Source: Tubiluchus corallicola
Taxonomy: Eukaryota > Priapulida > Priapulimorpha > Priapulimorphida > Tubiluchidae
Length of the DNA: 64,000 bases
Direction of reading: 5' to 3'
NCBI GenBank assembly: GCA_030141605.1
Contig: JAQGDQ010000827.1
Location: forward strand, 1-64,000
Of the stretch, positions 1 through 12,000 are shown one piece after another (positions within the stretch are counted from its first letter, which is position 1; the number at the start of each line of letters is the position of its first letter). The notes beneath the pieces were generated by a model. The model was not told the DNA's origin. It did not search any database and saw only the letters and a program-made list of their open reading frames with translations. The translations under genes were made by a program, and so were the position numbers.

Positions 1-30
1 ATTGTTAACACATTTGGTATTACATTTCCG

Positions 31-460
31 TTTCCTCGTACATATTTAATTGGTCTACATGTGGTGTTTCGTATGGGTCAATTGAACATTACGGACTACA
101 TTTCCTCGTACATATTTAATTGGTCTACATGTGGTGTTTCGTATGGGTCAATTGAACATTACGGACTACATTTCCTCGTACATATTTAATTGGTCTACAT
201 GTGGTGTTTCGTATGGGTCAATTGAACATTACGGACTACATTTCCTCGTACATATTTAATTGGTCTACATGTGGTGTTTCGTATGGGTCAATTGAACATT
301 ACGGACTACATTTCCTCGTACATATTTAATTGGTCTACATGTGGTGTTTCGTGTGGGTCAATTGAACATTACTGACTACATTTCCTCGTACATATTTAAT
401 TGGTCTACATGTGGTGTTTCGTGTGGGTCAATTGAACATTACAGACTACATTTCCTCCCA
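31..460. repeat. 70-bp tandem repeat, about six copies
   Basis: Near-identical 70-bp units start at 31, 101, 171, 241, 311 and 381 and decay at about 460. Each unit contains tggtctacatgtggtgtttc. The array lies just upstream of the last kinesin exon and so is probably in that gene's final intron. Copies differ by one or two bases, which indicates recent amplification. Between 461 and 687 I see nothing else except the acceptor before 688. Confidence 0.95.
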
Positions 461-687
461 GTTAGTGTGTTACAACAAGGGGTTACTATAATTTTGATTT
501 AGCCCCCAAGACGTCACAAATTAACTAAATTTTTACTTTTTTGGTACATATAGCAACATATTAATGGTTGGTTACCTTATATCACTTAATCCTACAAAAT
601 GTACAAACCAGCAAAATGCGTCATTATCATCACTTTTTATGAAGTGGGTACTTCATGACCTAACAGATATTTGCTTTTAATTATCAG

Positions 688-813
688 GCTTGCTTGTACA
701 TCAACGTCAGCACCGATGAAAAGAATCTTAGCGAGACTTTGAGCACCTTGCAGTTTGGTTCACAAGCCAGGCAAGTGCAGCTGGGAAAAGCGGAAAGAAA
801 CGTCATCAGATAG
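688..813 (+). CDS. Kinesin (C-terminal motor type), last coding exon, partial gene
   Basis: This exon was read by eye. It follows an AG acceptor at 686-687, encodes 41 residues and ends at TAG (811-813). It contains INVSTDEKNLSETLSTLQFG followed by ARQVQLGKAERN. This is the end of a kinesin motor domain: the beta-strand with VS, the ETLSTL helix alpha-6 and the neck-adjacent segment. The protein stops almost directly after the motor core. That is typical of kinesins whose motor is at the C-terminus (kinesin-14, KIFC or ncd type), which move to microtubule minus ends. The rest of the gene lies to the left of the window. The family is secure; the subfamily is inferred only from the C-terminal position. 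KIF25-like or KIFC1-like are the alternatives. The gene converges on IDH3G. Confidence 0.85.
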   Translation, partial: ACLYINVSTDEKNLSETLSTLQFGSQARQVQLGKAERNVIR

Positions 814-1809
814 GATACCATGTTAAACCTTGGTTAACTTGATTACCTTTGTATAGCTATCGAAATTCTACGTATTTATGACATGGAGCACTTTGCACAA
901 AAAATTAACTTTTTCAAGACTAGCATGTCTTTATTTCTACGGAATAATTTGCAGACAAAGGCATTAATGCGACCCAATTTTCCAATAATATAAACCCATA
1001 GTGAAGCAGTGAATATTAAACCATCTTAAATGAAATGATAAAAATTTCAGTTCAAATAATTTTAGGCGTGTGTTTAAATTCCCTCAACAATGTCCTACCC
1101 AAAGTTCATTTTGCTTCTGTTGTTTCTACTTCGGATGACGTCTGTGCTAGAAGGCATAGCTAAATGACATTCTCGGTGAATATGTATTCATGTCGAATAC
1201 GTTGATTGGACTGAGAGAAAAAAGCAGTATTCTGGTTCATTTTTCTTTCTGCATCATTCTAAATCGATACTACTTTTCATGTTGAGGAGATTAGTACGGG
1301 AATTGGGCACAGTATGTGTTTAGCAGCAGTTAAACAGCACTAAGCTTGGTTAACAAATGATGAGTGGTCGTAGAAGTACAACCTTTTCTCCGCAAATTCA
1401 TCCCCCATATTACCCTTAATTTTTTATCTAATTTAGGGAGGATCAATGACTAAGAAACCACTGTTGACTAAGTCTCATGTTTTGATGATGAAACTAGTCT
1501 CCAGTCCTGCCACATATGTACATGAATTATACTTTGCATGTGAATGCTGGTTCTCAGCTTGCAAAGTGCTGAACAGAACTGTGAAATACACTGAACTTTA
1601 TGGAGAACTGAAAATATATTGAAATTTTTTATTGAATTTTCGAATTAAAACATGCAACGAAGATAATGTATCGGTGATAAAAATATTTATTTACATGCAC
1701 TTGATTAAACTTTATCAATAACTTGTGTAAAACTTATTCAAAAATTTGTAAAAAGTTTAAAGTTCGTATAAAATGTTAGTTAGCATTAAACAATAACTTT
1801 TTAATGAAT
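814..1809. other. Kinesin 3' UTR and intergenic sequence
   Basis: No coding signal is visible. An ATTAAA hexamer at 1644-1649 is a possible polyadenylation signal for the kinesin. The stretch is otherwise AT-rich and unremarkable. Confidence 0.4.
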
Positions 1810-1811
1810 TA

Positions 1812-2459
1812 TAGGTTTTACATGTCAAATGTAGACCTGCGTTAACTCAAATGTAGATTTAGGTAATTCAAATGTGTCTTGGTAACTCAAATGTAGACTT
1901 TGGTAATTCAAATGTGTTTGTAACTAATGTGTTTGGTAATTCAAATGTGTTTGGTAATCAAATGTAGACTTTGGTAATTCAAATGTGTCTTGGTAACTCA
2001 AATGTAATTAGGTGGTTCAAATGTGTTAACAANNNTGGTTTTCAAGAAATCTTAATAGGCTGAAATAAAGCAGATATTTCTTCTTGCAGATAATAGAGAA
2101 AATCTTCTAGTGCAGAATCACGGTCAGAGAATGGCAATATTCGCTCAGTTGGCAGAACAGTCTGTTAATATCATAACGGCCGCAGATGCAGGCCATTTTG
2201 TAATTTGCACTTAAATGAGTTAATTACCGATTTATTCAAAGTACCGCAATACATTTGAATTACCTAAGTCACATTTGAGTTACCAAAACACATTCGAAAT
2301 TCCTATGTCTGCTACATTTGACTTACCTACGTCACATTCGAAATTCCTATGTCTACATTTGACTTACCTGAGTCACATTTGAACTTTCCTGTGTCTACAT
2401 TTGACTTACCTGAGTCACATTTGAACTTTCCTGTGTCTACATTTGATGTGTAAAACCTA
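1812..2459. mobile_element. Non-autonomous TIR element with TA duplication and subterminal repeats
   Basis: The ends are inverted (TAGGTTTTACATGTCAAATG on the left, its near complement on the right) and are flanked by TA at 1810-1811 and 2460-2461. Each arm is packed with short direct repeats of the type TTGGTAATTCAAATGTG, in opposite orientation in the two arms. The element can therefore fold into a long imperfect hairpin. Three N bases (2035-2037) sit inside the element, so the central sequence is not reliable. The TA duplication suggests a Tc1/mariner-type mobiliser (inference). Confidence 0.75.
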
Positions 2460-2461
2460 TA

Positions 2462-3085
2462 CAAATACTGTAAACCAGAAAAAATGCAAACTAAATTTCG
2501 TGTCTAACCTTCCTTTGCAACATTTGCAAACATTTCCAGCCATACATTAATTTTAAGGTTTACAATAGCAATCGTGTAATTTTCCAATATAAAACTAATC
2601 ATAAACAATAAACATATTAAAAACACTGTTGCATACTGCCAAAAACATAAATACAACAACACAACATACGTGCAAAATCATTAAAATCTCAAAAATAAAA
2701 AAATAAATGTTATGATTTTACGATTAACAATTAATTGTTACGTTTCAACAAATACAGACTGCTTGTCTTGAACTGTTAAACTTTTGAGTAAATCTCAAAA
2801 TACTTGAACTAACAATTAAAACATTTCCTATCTTTGAATTAAGTAATTTATGCGAATTAAAATACGATGAATTAACTGTAAAAACTATTTAAATACTAAT
2901 TTTGTTTCGAAAATACACAACTAATTCTAAGATCAACAAGTCTAATATCAAAAACTAGAAAATATTATATTTGAACTCAATTCTATAAAAAATTTTACGT
3001 ATTTCGTAGCTAGACTAGCTCAGTATTGCACATAAAAAAGGTGAAAACTCACTCACTAGATGCAATGACTAAATTACTCATAACC
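2462..3085. other. Intergenic sequence / IDH3G 3' UTR
   Basis: AT-rich sequence between the TIR element and the IDH3G stop codon. It should hold the IDH3G 3' UTR, which reads leftwards on the minus strand. I found no clear polyadenylation hexamer close to the stop. Confidence 0.4.
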
Positions 3086-6000
3086 TTACACCTGCGCCAT
3101 CTGGGAAGCAACTCTTGCATTAATGGTCTCCATGACGTCACTAGTCCCGGCAGTTCCGCCTAGATCAGGCGTGTGAACCTAATAATGAAATTTAAAAGAC
3201 CAGGTGAGTTAACTTGGCAAGAAGACTAACTAGTCTGAATGCTCCATTAAGATTATCATAACCAAATTCTAAATGCTCTGAATGCACTCATTTCTGATTA
3301 CTTAGATTATAAGATTAACCTGCTCATACTAAACAGAAACCAAAATAACACAACCTTCGAGGAAAACCAACAATGTTAAGCTGGAACCAAGGCCTGGTAA
3401 GTTGTAATAATATTCTAGTAATGAATTAAAAGTAAAACGTCAAAAACTCACCTTGTCTTCTGTCAGTGTTTGCCAGACGGCTGATTCTATTGTAGAGGCA
3501 TGTGCTTCCAATCTATAAAATCAATAAGTTCTAGCAGTTTTTTTTTACTAATACTAATATTAGTAACATTACTAACTGAGCTTAACTGAATAATCTCAAA
3601 ATAACTTGAATTTAATAAAATGACGGCAGTTTATAAAAATACTAATAGTAACGTCGCAAATTACAGAAAAATGAAACATTTGAAATCAGAGGAGTTAAAC
3701 TGCCATTAAAAATAGTAATACATGATTGCATTGGTTACATGTCAATGTTCAATATACTAATATAAACCCTATAGAGATGTGGGCAGGGAAGAAGCTTGAA
3801 TAAGAGGAGCAAAAAGGGAAGATGGGCAAGGAAAGAAGTGAAGATCAAGGAGGCAAGCAGAAAATGGTAGTGAGAAAGGGAAAGGAGGATAGGAGAGACC
3901 AGATAAGAAAAGAGAGGAAAGGAAAGAATTGAGAAGAGGGGAAGGAAAGAGAACAAGAAGAGGGTACAGAGAAAAAAGAATAAAGTGGTAAAGCAAAGCA
4001 AAGCAAAACAAACCAGGCAGGCTACTTTTAGAAAATGTGTTGCTTAACTTAGAATGCGTGACGGGCCAATCAAAATATAGTGGTTTGGGAAGGCACTGTA
4101 ATTGCCCCAGGAGGGCACAATCCAAAGCTTCCGAGGCAAAAGTCCATAACATATATTTGGACACTTCAAAAGCCGTTTGAACGCTCAGAAAATAATTGCC
4201 TCCTCTGTCTAACTCAGGGCATTGGATATCCTTGAAGTACACAAAATAGTTTTAGTATAATGGCTTCATAACTGCCATACAAACAACATGCCCACTACTA
4301 TTATGATATACCTCTCTTCCTCAGTTAACTGTCTATTATTTCAACACGTATATTGAGTGTGCAGTACCTTATTTTGTAAGTGGTAATCACCTAAAATACA
4401 GTTAAAGCAACAGTGAAGTAAGATATTGGTTTAAATCTAACATATATGCTACAGCACAGGACTAAAACCACCTGACATGTTTGCCCACCAAATGACCGTT
4501 TCACGGGCGCTTTCACCGAAGAGTCCAATTTGGGAAAATAGGCTGAATTTGCTATCATCAATAGTAAGTACAGTGTTCCCTCGCTTATCGAGGGTGTTCC
4601 GTTCCTGGCCCACCCGCGATAAGTGAATTTCAGCGAAGTAGGGACGCTATACTTATTTAATACTTACACATTTTGGGTGGCATCGTAGGGCTTGAATAAA
4701 TTCAGTCTCTAACGAAAATTTCACAAATAGTGTACAAGAAAACAAATTGCACGGTAGCTGAGCCAATCAGCGACTAGGATACAGAGCAGCATTCTCTGGT
4801 TGGTCGCTTTCCATCGATCAACCAATAGTGTGTTGTGTACAATCTCACGTCGGCAAGTAGCATCTCAAGCGGGCGCAAGTACTACATTTCATTTTTGGTG
4901 AGCATTCATCCGCCGAATAAATACACTATTTACTGTAAATAGTAATTTTTTATGATTTATAATATTCTTTGAAAACCCGCGAAACAGCGAGTCCGCGATA
5001 AACGAACTGCAAAGTAGCGAGGGAACACTGTATCACAAAGTAAAGTGAAATAGTGTGATTTATAATAAAGTGAAATGCAAATATGCAAAAATTTCTCTAC
5101 CCCAGATGTTTGATCATATCAACCGCAGCTAACAACATTGCAACTGGATTAGCAATGTTTTGCCCTGCAATTGACTTTCCTGTATTTCGTGTCCCCTAAA
5201 AGAACAACAAAAAATTCAAATTAACTAGAAGCAAAATAATACTGATGAATTCTAATTTATTTTGTAGAATTCATATCTACAAATGTTAGTACATATTTCT
5301 ACAAAATGGTACAATTTTGTATCAAGACATCCAATTTTATGCTTTTAAAATGTATTTAGAATTACCAATTTCGTATTTCAGACATGACTGATAGCTTCTT
5401 AAACAGTTGTATCTTTCACCAGTTTTCTGACATTCTACTGACGTGGCCAAAAGTTTAAGCCCACCTGTGATTATGAAATGAATTTTGAGCTTTCTTGGTA
5501 TCCAATACCATATATTTTCCCTCATGGTGGACCGATTCGCACACACGATGGCTGATTAGGAAGGTAATTGAAAATTGCAAATAAATGTTTGTGTTGCGCT
5601 TGCACAGGACTTACGAGATGATGACGTCATTGCATTGATGACGTCATCAGTACGGTTCCGGGAATTGTCTTAGACGCGCTCTCAGCAGTAGCTTCCTCCC
5701 CAATCGTCTGATTACGTTGGATGGCAATTCTAATGAAGGTAGGAGGATGAATGATCAATTGCGCATGCGCAAATGTCTCCGACTTGATGACGTCATCAAT
5801 GCTTGTTATCCCGTCGATATGGTATTGAATACTAAAAAAGCTCAAAATTCACGTCGTAATCACAGGTGGGCTTAAACTTTTGGCCACGACTGTAGTTACA
5901 GTGAGGCAGTTTGGTGGGTTTGATGATTCGCGAAGGGAAAAAAATATTACTGTCAATTCTCGGTTGGCAGTTGGTGATGCGATTCTTGCATGGCGAGCTG

Positions 6001-9000
6001 ACTCTGATCCGCCCACAACACCCACCATATCTGTGCAGCTAATGGCATTTCTAATTGTTTGTGACTGTTCGAGTAGAAATGTCCTCAAGATTACCTTTAA
6101 TCTTGACCATCAGTTTGCCCCATGAATTACACCCACACCAAAAAGAATGAAGCTTAGCTTAGGTGGCTTAGATTATAACTGACTTAAAATCAAATTGTGG
6201 ATGGCTGAAGGACACTGCACAACGGTCTAATGTCCGGAGAATAAACCTCGGTGTGAACAAGCTGCTTATGAAAGTTTTGTAATTACATTCTCCAGGGATG
6301 AGAATGACAAATTGCAAAAAACTCTGAAACAGGCCGGGGGTTTTGGGGCCACCTAGGCCCCGAATGGGGTTCAAGGGAGCCCCCTTGGAGGCAGCAACAA
6401 ATTGCAATTTTGTGGCCACAGAGAGCCTCTAAGTGGACTTAAAATATCAGTTACCTTGTTTCATGCATAATTTAAAATACCCAACTATCAAGGATACATG
6501 ATACCTAATCGTCTCAAAAACGTCTAAGTACTGGTCGCTCCTGTGCAAAAGTATATAAAAACTGTCTGCAATTGACTCAAATAACTCCACACAATTGATT
6601 CTATATTTTTATACATAGAGACATACATGTGGTTACACTGATGTACGTGATGTAAACAAAGTGACGGCCTGCCAACTAGCGGTCAGCTTATGAAATAATG
6701 TACTGTGCCCGTAAACATTTTCTCAACGAATTTACGCGATTTACAAAAATGGCACTACTGGTCTTCCAAAAACTCGGAATTCCGAGTATCCGCGGAAAAT
6801 TCTCATCCTTGATTCTCTAAGCACTATGAGCATAACTTACTGTTTCAAAAACTGCATACTCCATGCCGATGTTCTTCCCCACTGTTATCCCCGGTCCACC
6901 CACTAGACCACTGCCGATGTTAGCGATGATATTTCCGTAAAGATTAGGCATCAACATGACGTCGAATTGCTGCGGCCGTGAAACTAACTGAAAGTAGCAA
7001 AATGAAAGCACCAGAGTAAATTTTAGCGCAAAACGTACTTAATTTACTAATAAACTCTGACATCTATAACACTAAACTCTGACATCTATAACAATTGGAT
7101 CATTTAGTAAAACCTAAAACATTTTGTCTGCTTCTGTAGTCGTTATTCTCACAACTGATAAAAAAAGAACATTGTTTTATTATATTAAATGCACTTCATT
7201 AATTACAGATGTGAGCTGATAAAGATTTCAGAGGAAGTGAAAACATTTGGGATATAAAAAATCCCTTGCATAGCAAAATCGTGCATCTTAAATCTAGCTT
7301 TTTAAGTATATCTTGGAATCAGGAAACTCCTAATTTTAGTAAACACTACGAGGGTCTACTGTATTCCATTAAAAAGTAGTTATTTTAAAAAGACAGTGAG
7401 ACTAATGATTTATTGCAGTACCAAAATAAGTACATTAATTGTTATTGAAAGAAAAATCGTCCATAAGTCAGCAATTAAGTTTTTCTAGCAGTTTACATAT
7501 CTTGAATCTCCATTTCATGAGGATCATTTTGATACCAAACTCATCGCTCTATATTATTTCTAAGCTGAGATAATCCACGCTGAAGTTGAGGTGCAGGCTG
7601 CACACTGAAAAACATAATCTTGAGAAAAACGCTGGTAAAGTCAGCCATTGTTTTTGTCGCATCTTTACAAAACACTTAGCAACCATACGAAAGTGGGGTT
7701 GCTGTGGACTTTGCAAAAACACATTGAAGTCATGTCTAAATCCAGTAGATGGCTCTTCCTGACGAAGATTTGGGTTTGTCAACATAAAAAACCCGAAGAA
7801 AAATGACTGTTTCCAAGAGCTACTATCAGAGTTTGAAAATACAAGTTTTTTGCAATTGAAGTACTAATTTCTGGGCAGAGAAATGAGCACGGGGTTATAA
7901 AATTAAATTTCCGACATTTTCTTGTTAATTTGATGCTAGTATATAAAAGTCCAATATGTTTAGCATTTGTTTTCATAAAAAACTAAAAATTTACATTAGA
8001 CCAAAATTTTGGTGCATTCTACTTTGAAGCATCATAACGTAGTTTTAACTATGCCGACATGGACAGTTTTCAGATGGATTCAGATGGAATCACGGACACA
8101 GTTAATGTGGATTGTAAACGATTCATGAATCTTGACACCATTCTTTGCAGATTTGCCAACCTGAAAAAGTGAAGACATACAACAATGACGCGAGGCTCAA
8201 ATGCAGAGGTGTGCAAATTATCTGACTAGCCGGGCCACATTAAACTTTCCCGCAATTCCTGCAGGCCACAGACAGTTTGATCAAGGAGCCAAGTACAGAA
8301 AGGCCTAATAACGACTTTTTTGCATCAGACCTGCGTACATCATTGCTACTACACTCAAGAAACTATTTTAGAAGTTATTAAAATTTATATTACAAACCAT
8401 ATATTTCTACTTTCAGGACAGATAGTGGTAATTTCAATACTATGCATATTAGTAATGTGTATCATACAGTCTGTGTAGTACAGTGTCATTAAGCTACAAC
8501 CGTCTTGTAAGGGTTAATGGCATCCGATCTAGTAGAAAAAACTACCTGCACTATCTTTGGCATCGTGGCGCGGACTTCAGCTTGATACACTCAATTAATC
8601 GCCCGGGCCGCACTTTCATTAGGTTGACAAATCTCTTCGCAGGCCGCACAAATTCACTCGGCGGGCCGCAATTTGCACACCCCTGCTCTAATGAATCAAA
8701 TATAATGTAAACGGGAGAGCACCTGCATGCAAGTGTTGTCAACAATCATTCCCTCGAATGTCATCTCCGGATAATCTGTAGCAACTTGTCTACAAGTCTC
8801 TAGGAACATTCCGTCACCCAGCTTCCTGTAAATTTACAAATAACATTAAAACAATGAGACGACTGGCAGAAGGACTTCAACTGTTGATGGCAACGACAAA
8901 CACCGGACACCATCAAGCAAAGATTTGACCTTGTATTACTTTTCTAGGATCACAACTAAGTCATCACTAAACTATTTTTCTGGAATCGGCAGTTTATTTT

Positions 9001-12000
9001 ATATTCTGCCAACTTACCGCATTTTTCTACACATAATCGCACAGTTGCATTTGATTGCATTCTGTGAAGCAGCATAATATTACTCTTTAACATTATAATT
9101 ATTTACTTCCTCCAAAAGTTTATCCTGAACAAGAGAGAAAATTCACGGACCATAGAACAAGTTATTACTGCTAATAATCATCCGCAAGACTTTCTTTTCC
9201 TAAACTATTATACTCAGTTATTATACTGAAGTAAAGTGAAGTAAAGTGAAGTAATGTAAAGTGAAGTGAAGTGAAATGAAGTGAAGTGAAATGAAATGAA
9301 GTAAAGTGAAGTGAAGTGGAGTGAAGTGAAGTAAAGTGAAATGAAATAAAGTGAAGTGAAGTGAAGTAAAGTGAAGTGAAGTGAAATGAAGTAAAGTGAA
9401 GTGATGTGAAGAGAAGTAAAGTAAAGTGAAGCAAAATGAAGTGAAGTGAAGTAAAGTGAAGTGAAGCAAAATGAAGTGAAGTAAATGAAGTGAAGTGAAA
9501 TGAAGTAAAGTGAAGTGAAGTGAAGTGAAGTGAAGTGAAGTGAAATGAAGTGAAGAGAAAAGAAGTGAAGTGAAGCGAAGAAAATGGGACGGTAAGTGAA
9601 GTGAAAAAAAAAGAAGTGAAGTGAAGTGAAGTGAAATGAAGTAAAGTAAAGTGATGTGAAGAGAAGTAAAGTAAAGTGAAGCAAAATGAAGTGAAGTGAA
9701 GTAAAGTGAAGCGAAGCGAAATGAAGTGAAGTAAATGAAGTGAAGTGAAATGAAATGAAGTAAAGTGAAGTGAAGTGAAGTGAAGTTAAGTGTAATTATC
9801 TACTCACATTATATTTGCCTTGTGAACAGCAGTGACTTTTTTCCTGTTGTGTTTGCGAGCGTAGTTGAACGCAAAGCGGGCAATGCGTTCTGATCGTTCT
9901 CTGGTGACAATTTTCAGGCTCTCAACAACACCTGGTACGTTCTGCAAATTTATCGTAAGCAGTTCTGTAATGTATGCAACAAAATTCTGTGATTGAAAAC
10001 TCAGTAAATTAGTGTACAAATCACCCATCTATTGTTACGAAAAATGTGTTAATACCCAACTAGCAAAGGCCCCGCAAAAAAATTTGCATATAAGTACACT
10101 CATAATCAAAAATACGCAAACATCCTACCTAATGTTCGTTTACTTACCTAACGCAAAGCCAGCGGCAGCAGCTTTTACTGAATTAAAGTTATAAGCAGAG
10201 TATAATGGATGACGTCAGAACAATGGCTTTGCGTCAGCAGGTTTCCCAGCGAAAATTACAAAAAATAGAACATCTAATTAACTTGTCGTCTCTCCTCTTG
10301 GTGGACGTGTTCTACACCATAGTGTAGCCCTGTCCTTTCTCTTTCTAAAGAGTCATATATCTCCTTCCTAGTAATTTCGAAAAAAATCGCGAGTTGGGTC
10401 CGGGAAAATATCCGTTACGGGACGCCGTGGCCCTCTCGCGAATTCTAAATACGCCTACTACACCCACAGTTGAACCGGCTATCTTTCAATAGCCAGCATC
10501 ATCACCATTGGCCCATTCCTGTTCTCCAGAAATAAGAGGTATAAGTTTTGCAATTTTTTACAAAAAACGGCCGAAAAATATCCGTTTTTGCAGGTTTTTC
10601 GCCCCCCGTTCCTTCCGGTGGGCCCAATTCGAAAAATAAACCCCCAATGGCACGACACAAGATCGAGACCTTTCGTTTGATGTATAGATCGCCGCAAATG
10701 GTGCCGTCCTTGGAGCTGTAACCTCAAATCTTATATATATATATATATATATACCAGTAGAATTAATATATAGGGAATATATCAGACATGATGACATAGA
10801 CTTACAGTATTGAACTAACATTAGAGAATGTTTCATATAATGCTCGACAGAAATATTGTATTTTAAAAAAAGTACTTTTTGCAGGCAAAACATAATAAGA
10901 ATTACTAGAGCAGACTTACTCTTCTGAATTCTGACCAGGGAATTTGCAATGAAAGCATGAAAGTAAATCAGAGTAAACACAATTAGTGAAAAAACTTGCA
11001 GTTATAGTTCAAAGTAGCCACGTTCCACCATTCAAAAATGGCACATTCGACATAATAAGTCTAATACAAATATACCTGTCACAACGAAGCAAAGAACCAG
11101 GGTGAAGAACTACTTCACTAACAGTGTAAAACCAAGTTAAATGTAACTAAAATTGTATAAAACTGACGAGTGAAAAAATTTTAGTCTTTGGAAATGCTAT
11201 TTTTGCAGTTACTAACTTTGACAGGTACCCAGAATTGATTGTAATTGCTAGAGATACAATTTAGGAAAAGTTTACAGTAATTTCTAGAGTAATGAGTTGG
11301 TCAGAGTTGACTATAATAATCAAAATCACAAATTAGGCAGAGTTGACTGCAATTGTTAGAAGCACAAGTTAGGCAAAGCAGACTGCAGCACAACTACAGA
11401 CACGATGAAATTGTATGACTGTACAACATGGCTGAAACACAACTCAATGTCTCTTCTAAAAGGATTAACCTTACTAATGAACTAGTGACAGTCATCACAA
11501 CCACTCAACACTAGTAGTATACTCTGGCACTGAATGCTAAACTCCAACTTGTAATACAGTAACTGTTTAGAAAAATCCAAATTCTGAAAACTCATCAATC
11601 AATTTTAGGCCGGATCAAACAGCACAGAGTAAGAGATTAACATGGAAGTTATTAGTCTGTCACAAAAAATGATACAAAAAATTTTGAATATATTATTGTA
11701 GCATTAATTTTGCTAATGAATCACTTATATTCTCATAATTTGCTCCTCCCCCCTTTCTCCCCATAACCCATTTTAATGGTTATGATGGCTACATTACTAG
11801 CATCAATTATATTAAAATGTTCTAGACAATTATAGATATTACTACAAGTATAATATATAATTTAATCTCTTCTCCCCCACTTAAATTTGGGTACATATAT
11901 GTGTGTATGTATATCATTATATATACAAATAAGCAATATGGTGCATTCTAATACAAGTAAGTGATACATTGACAGATAATCATGTAATTCAAATTCGTAA

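Noticed and set aside
5849-6125. Overlapping 79-81 codon frames next to the Tc1-like MITE as a transposase
   Set aside because: No DD(E/D) motif or HTH is visible and the frames lie mostly outside the inverted repeats.
9171-9684. Repetitive HFTSLHFTS-like open frames
   Set aside because: They are an artefact of the 5-bp satellite, whose period of five gives open frames in several registers.
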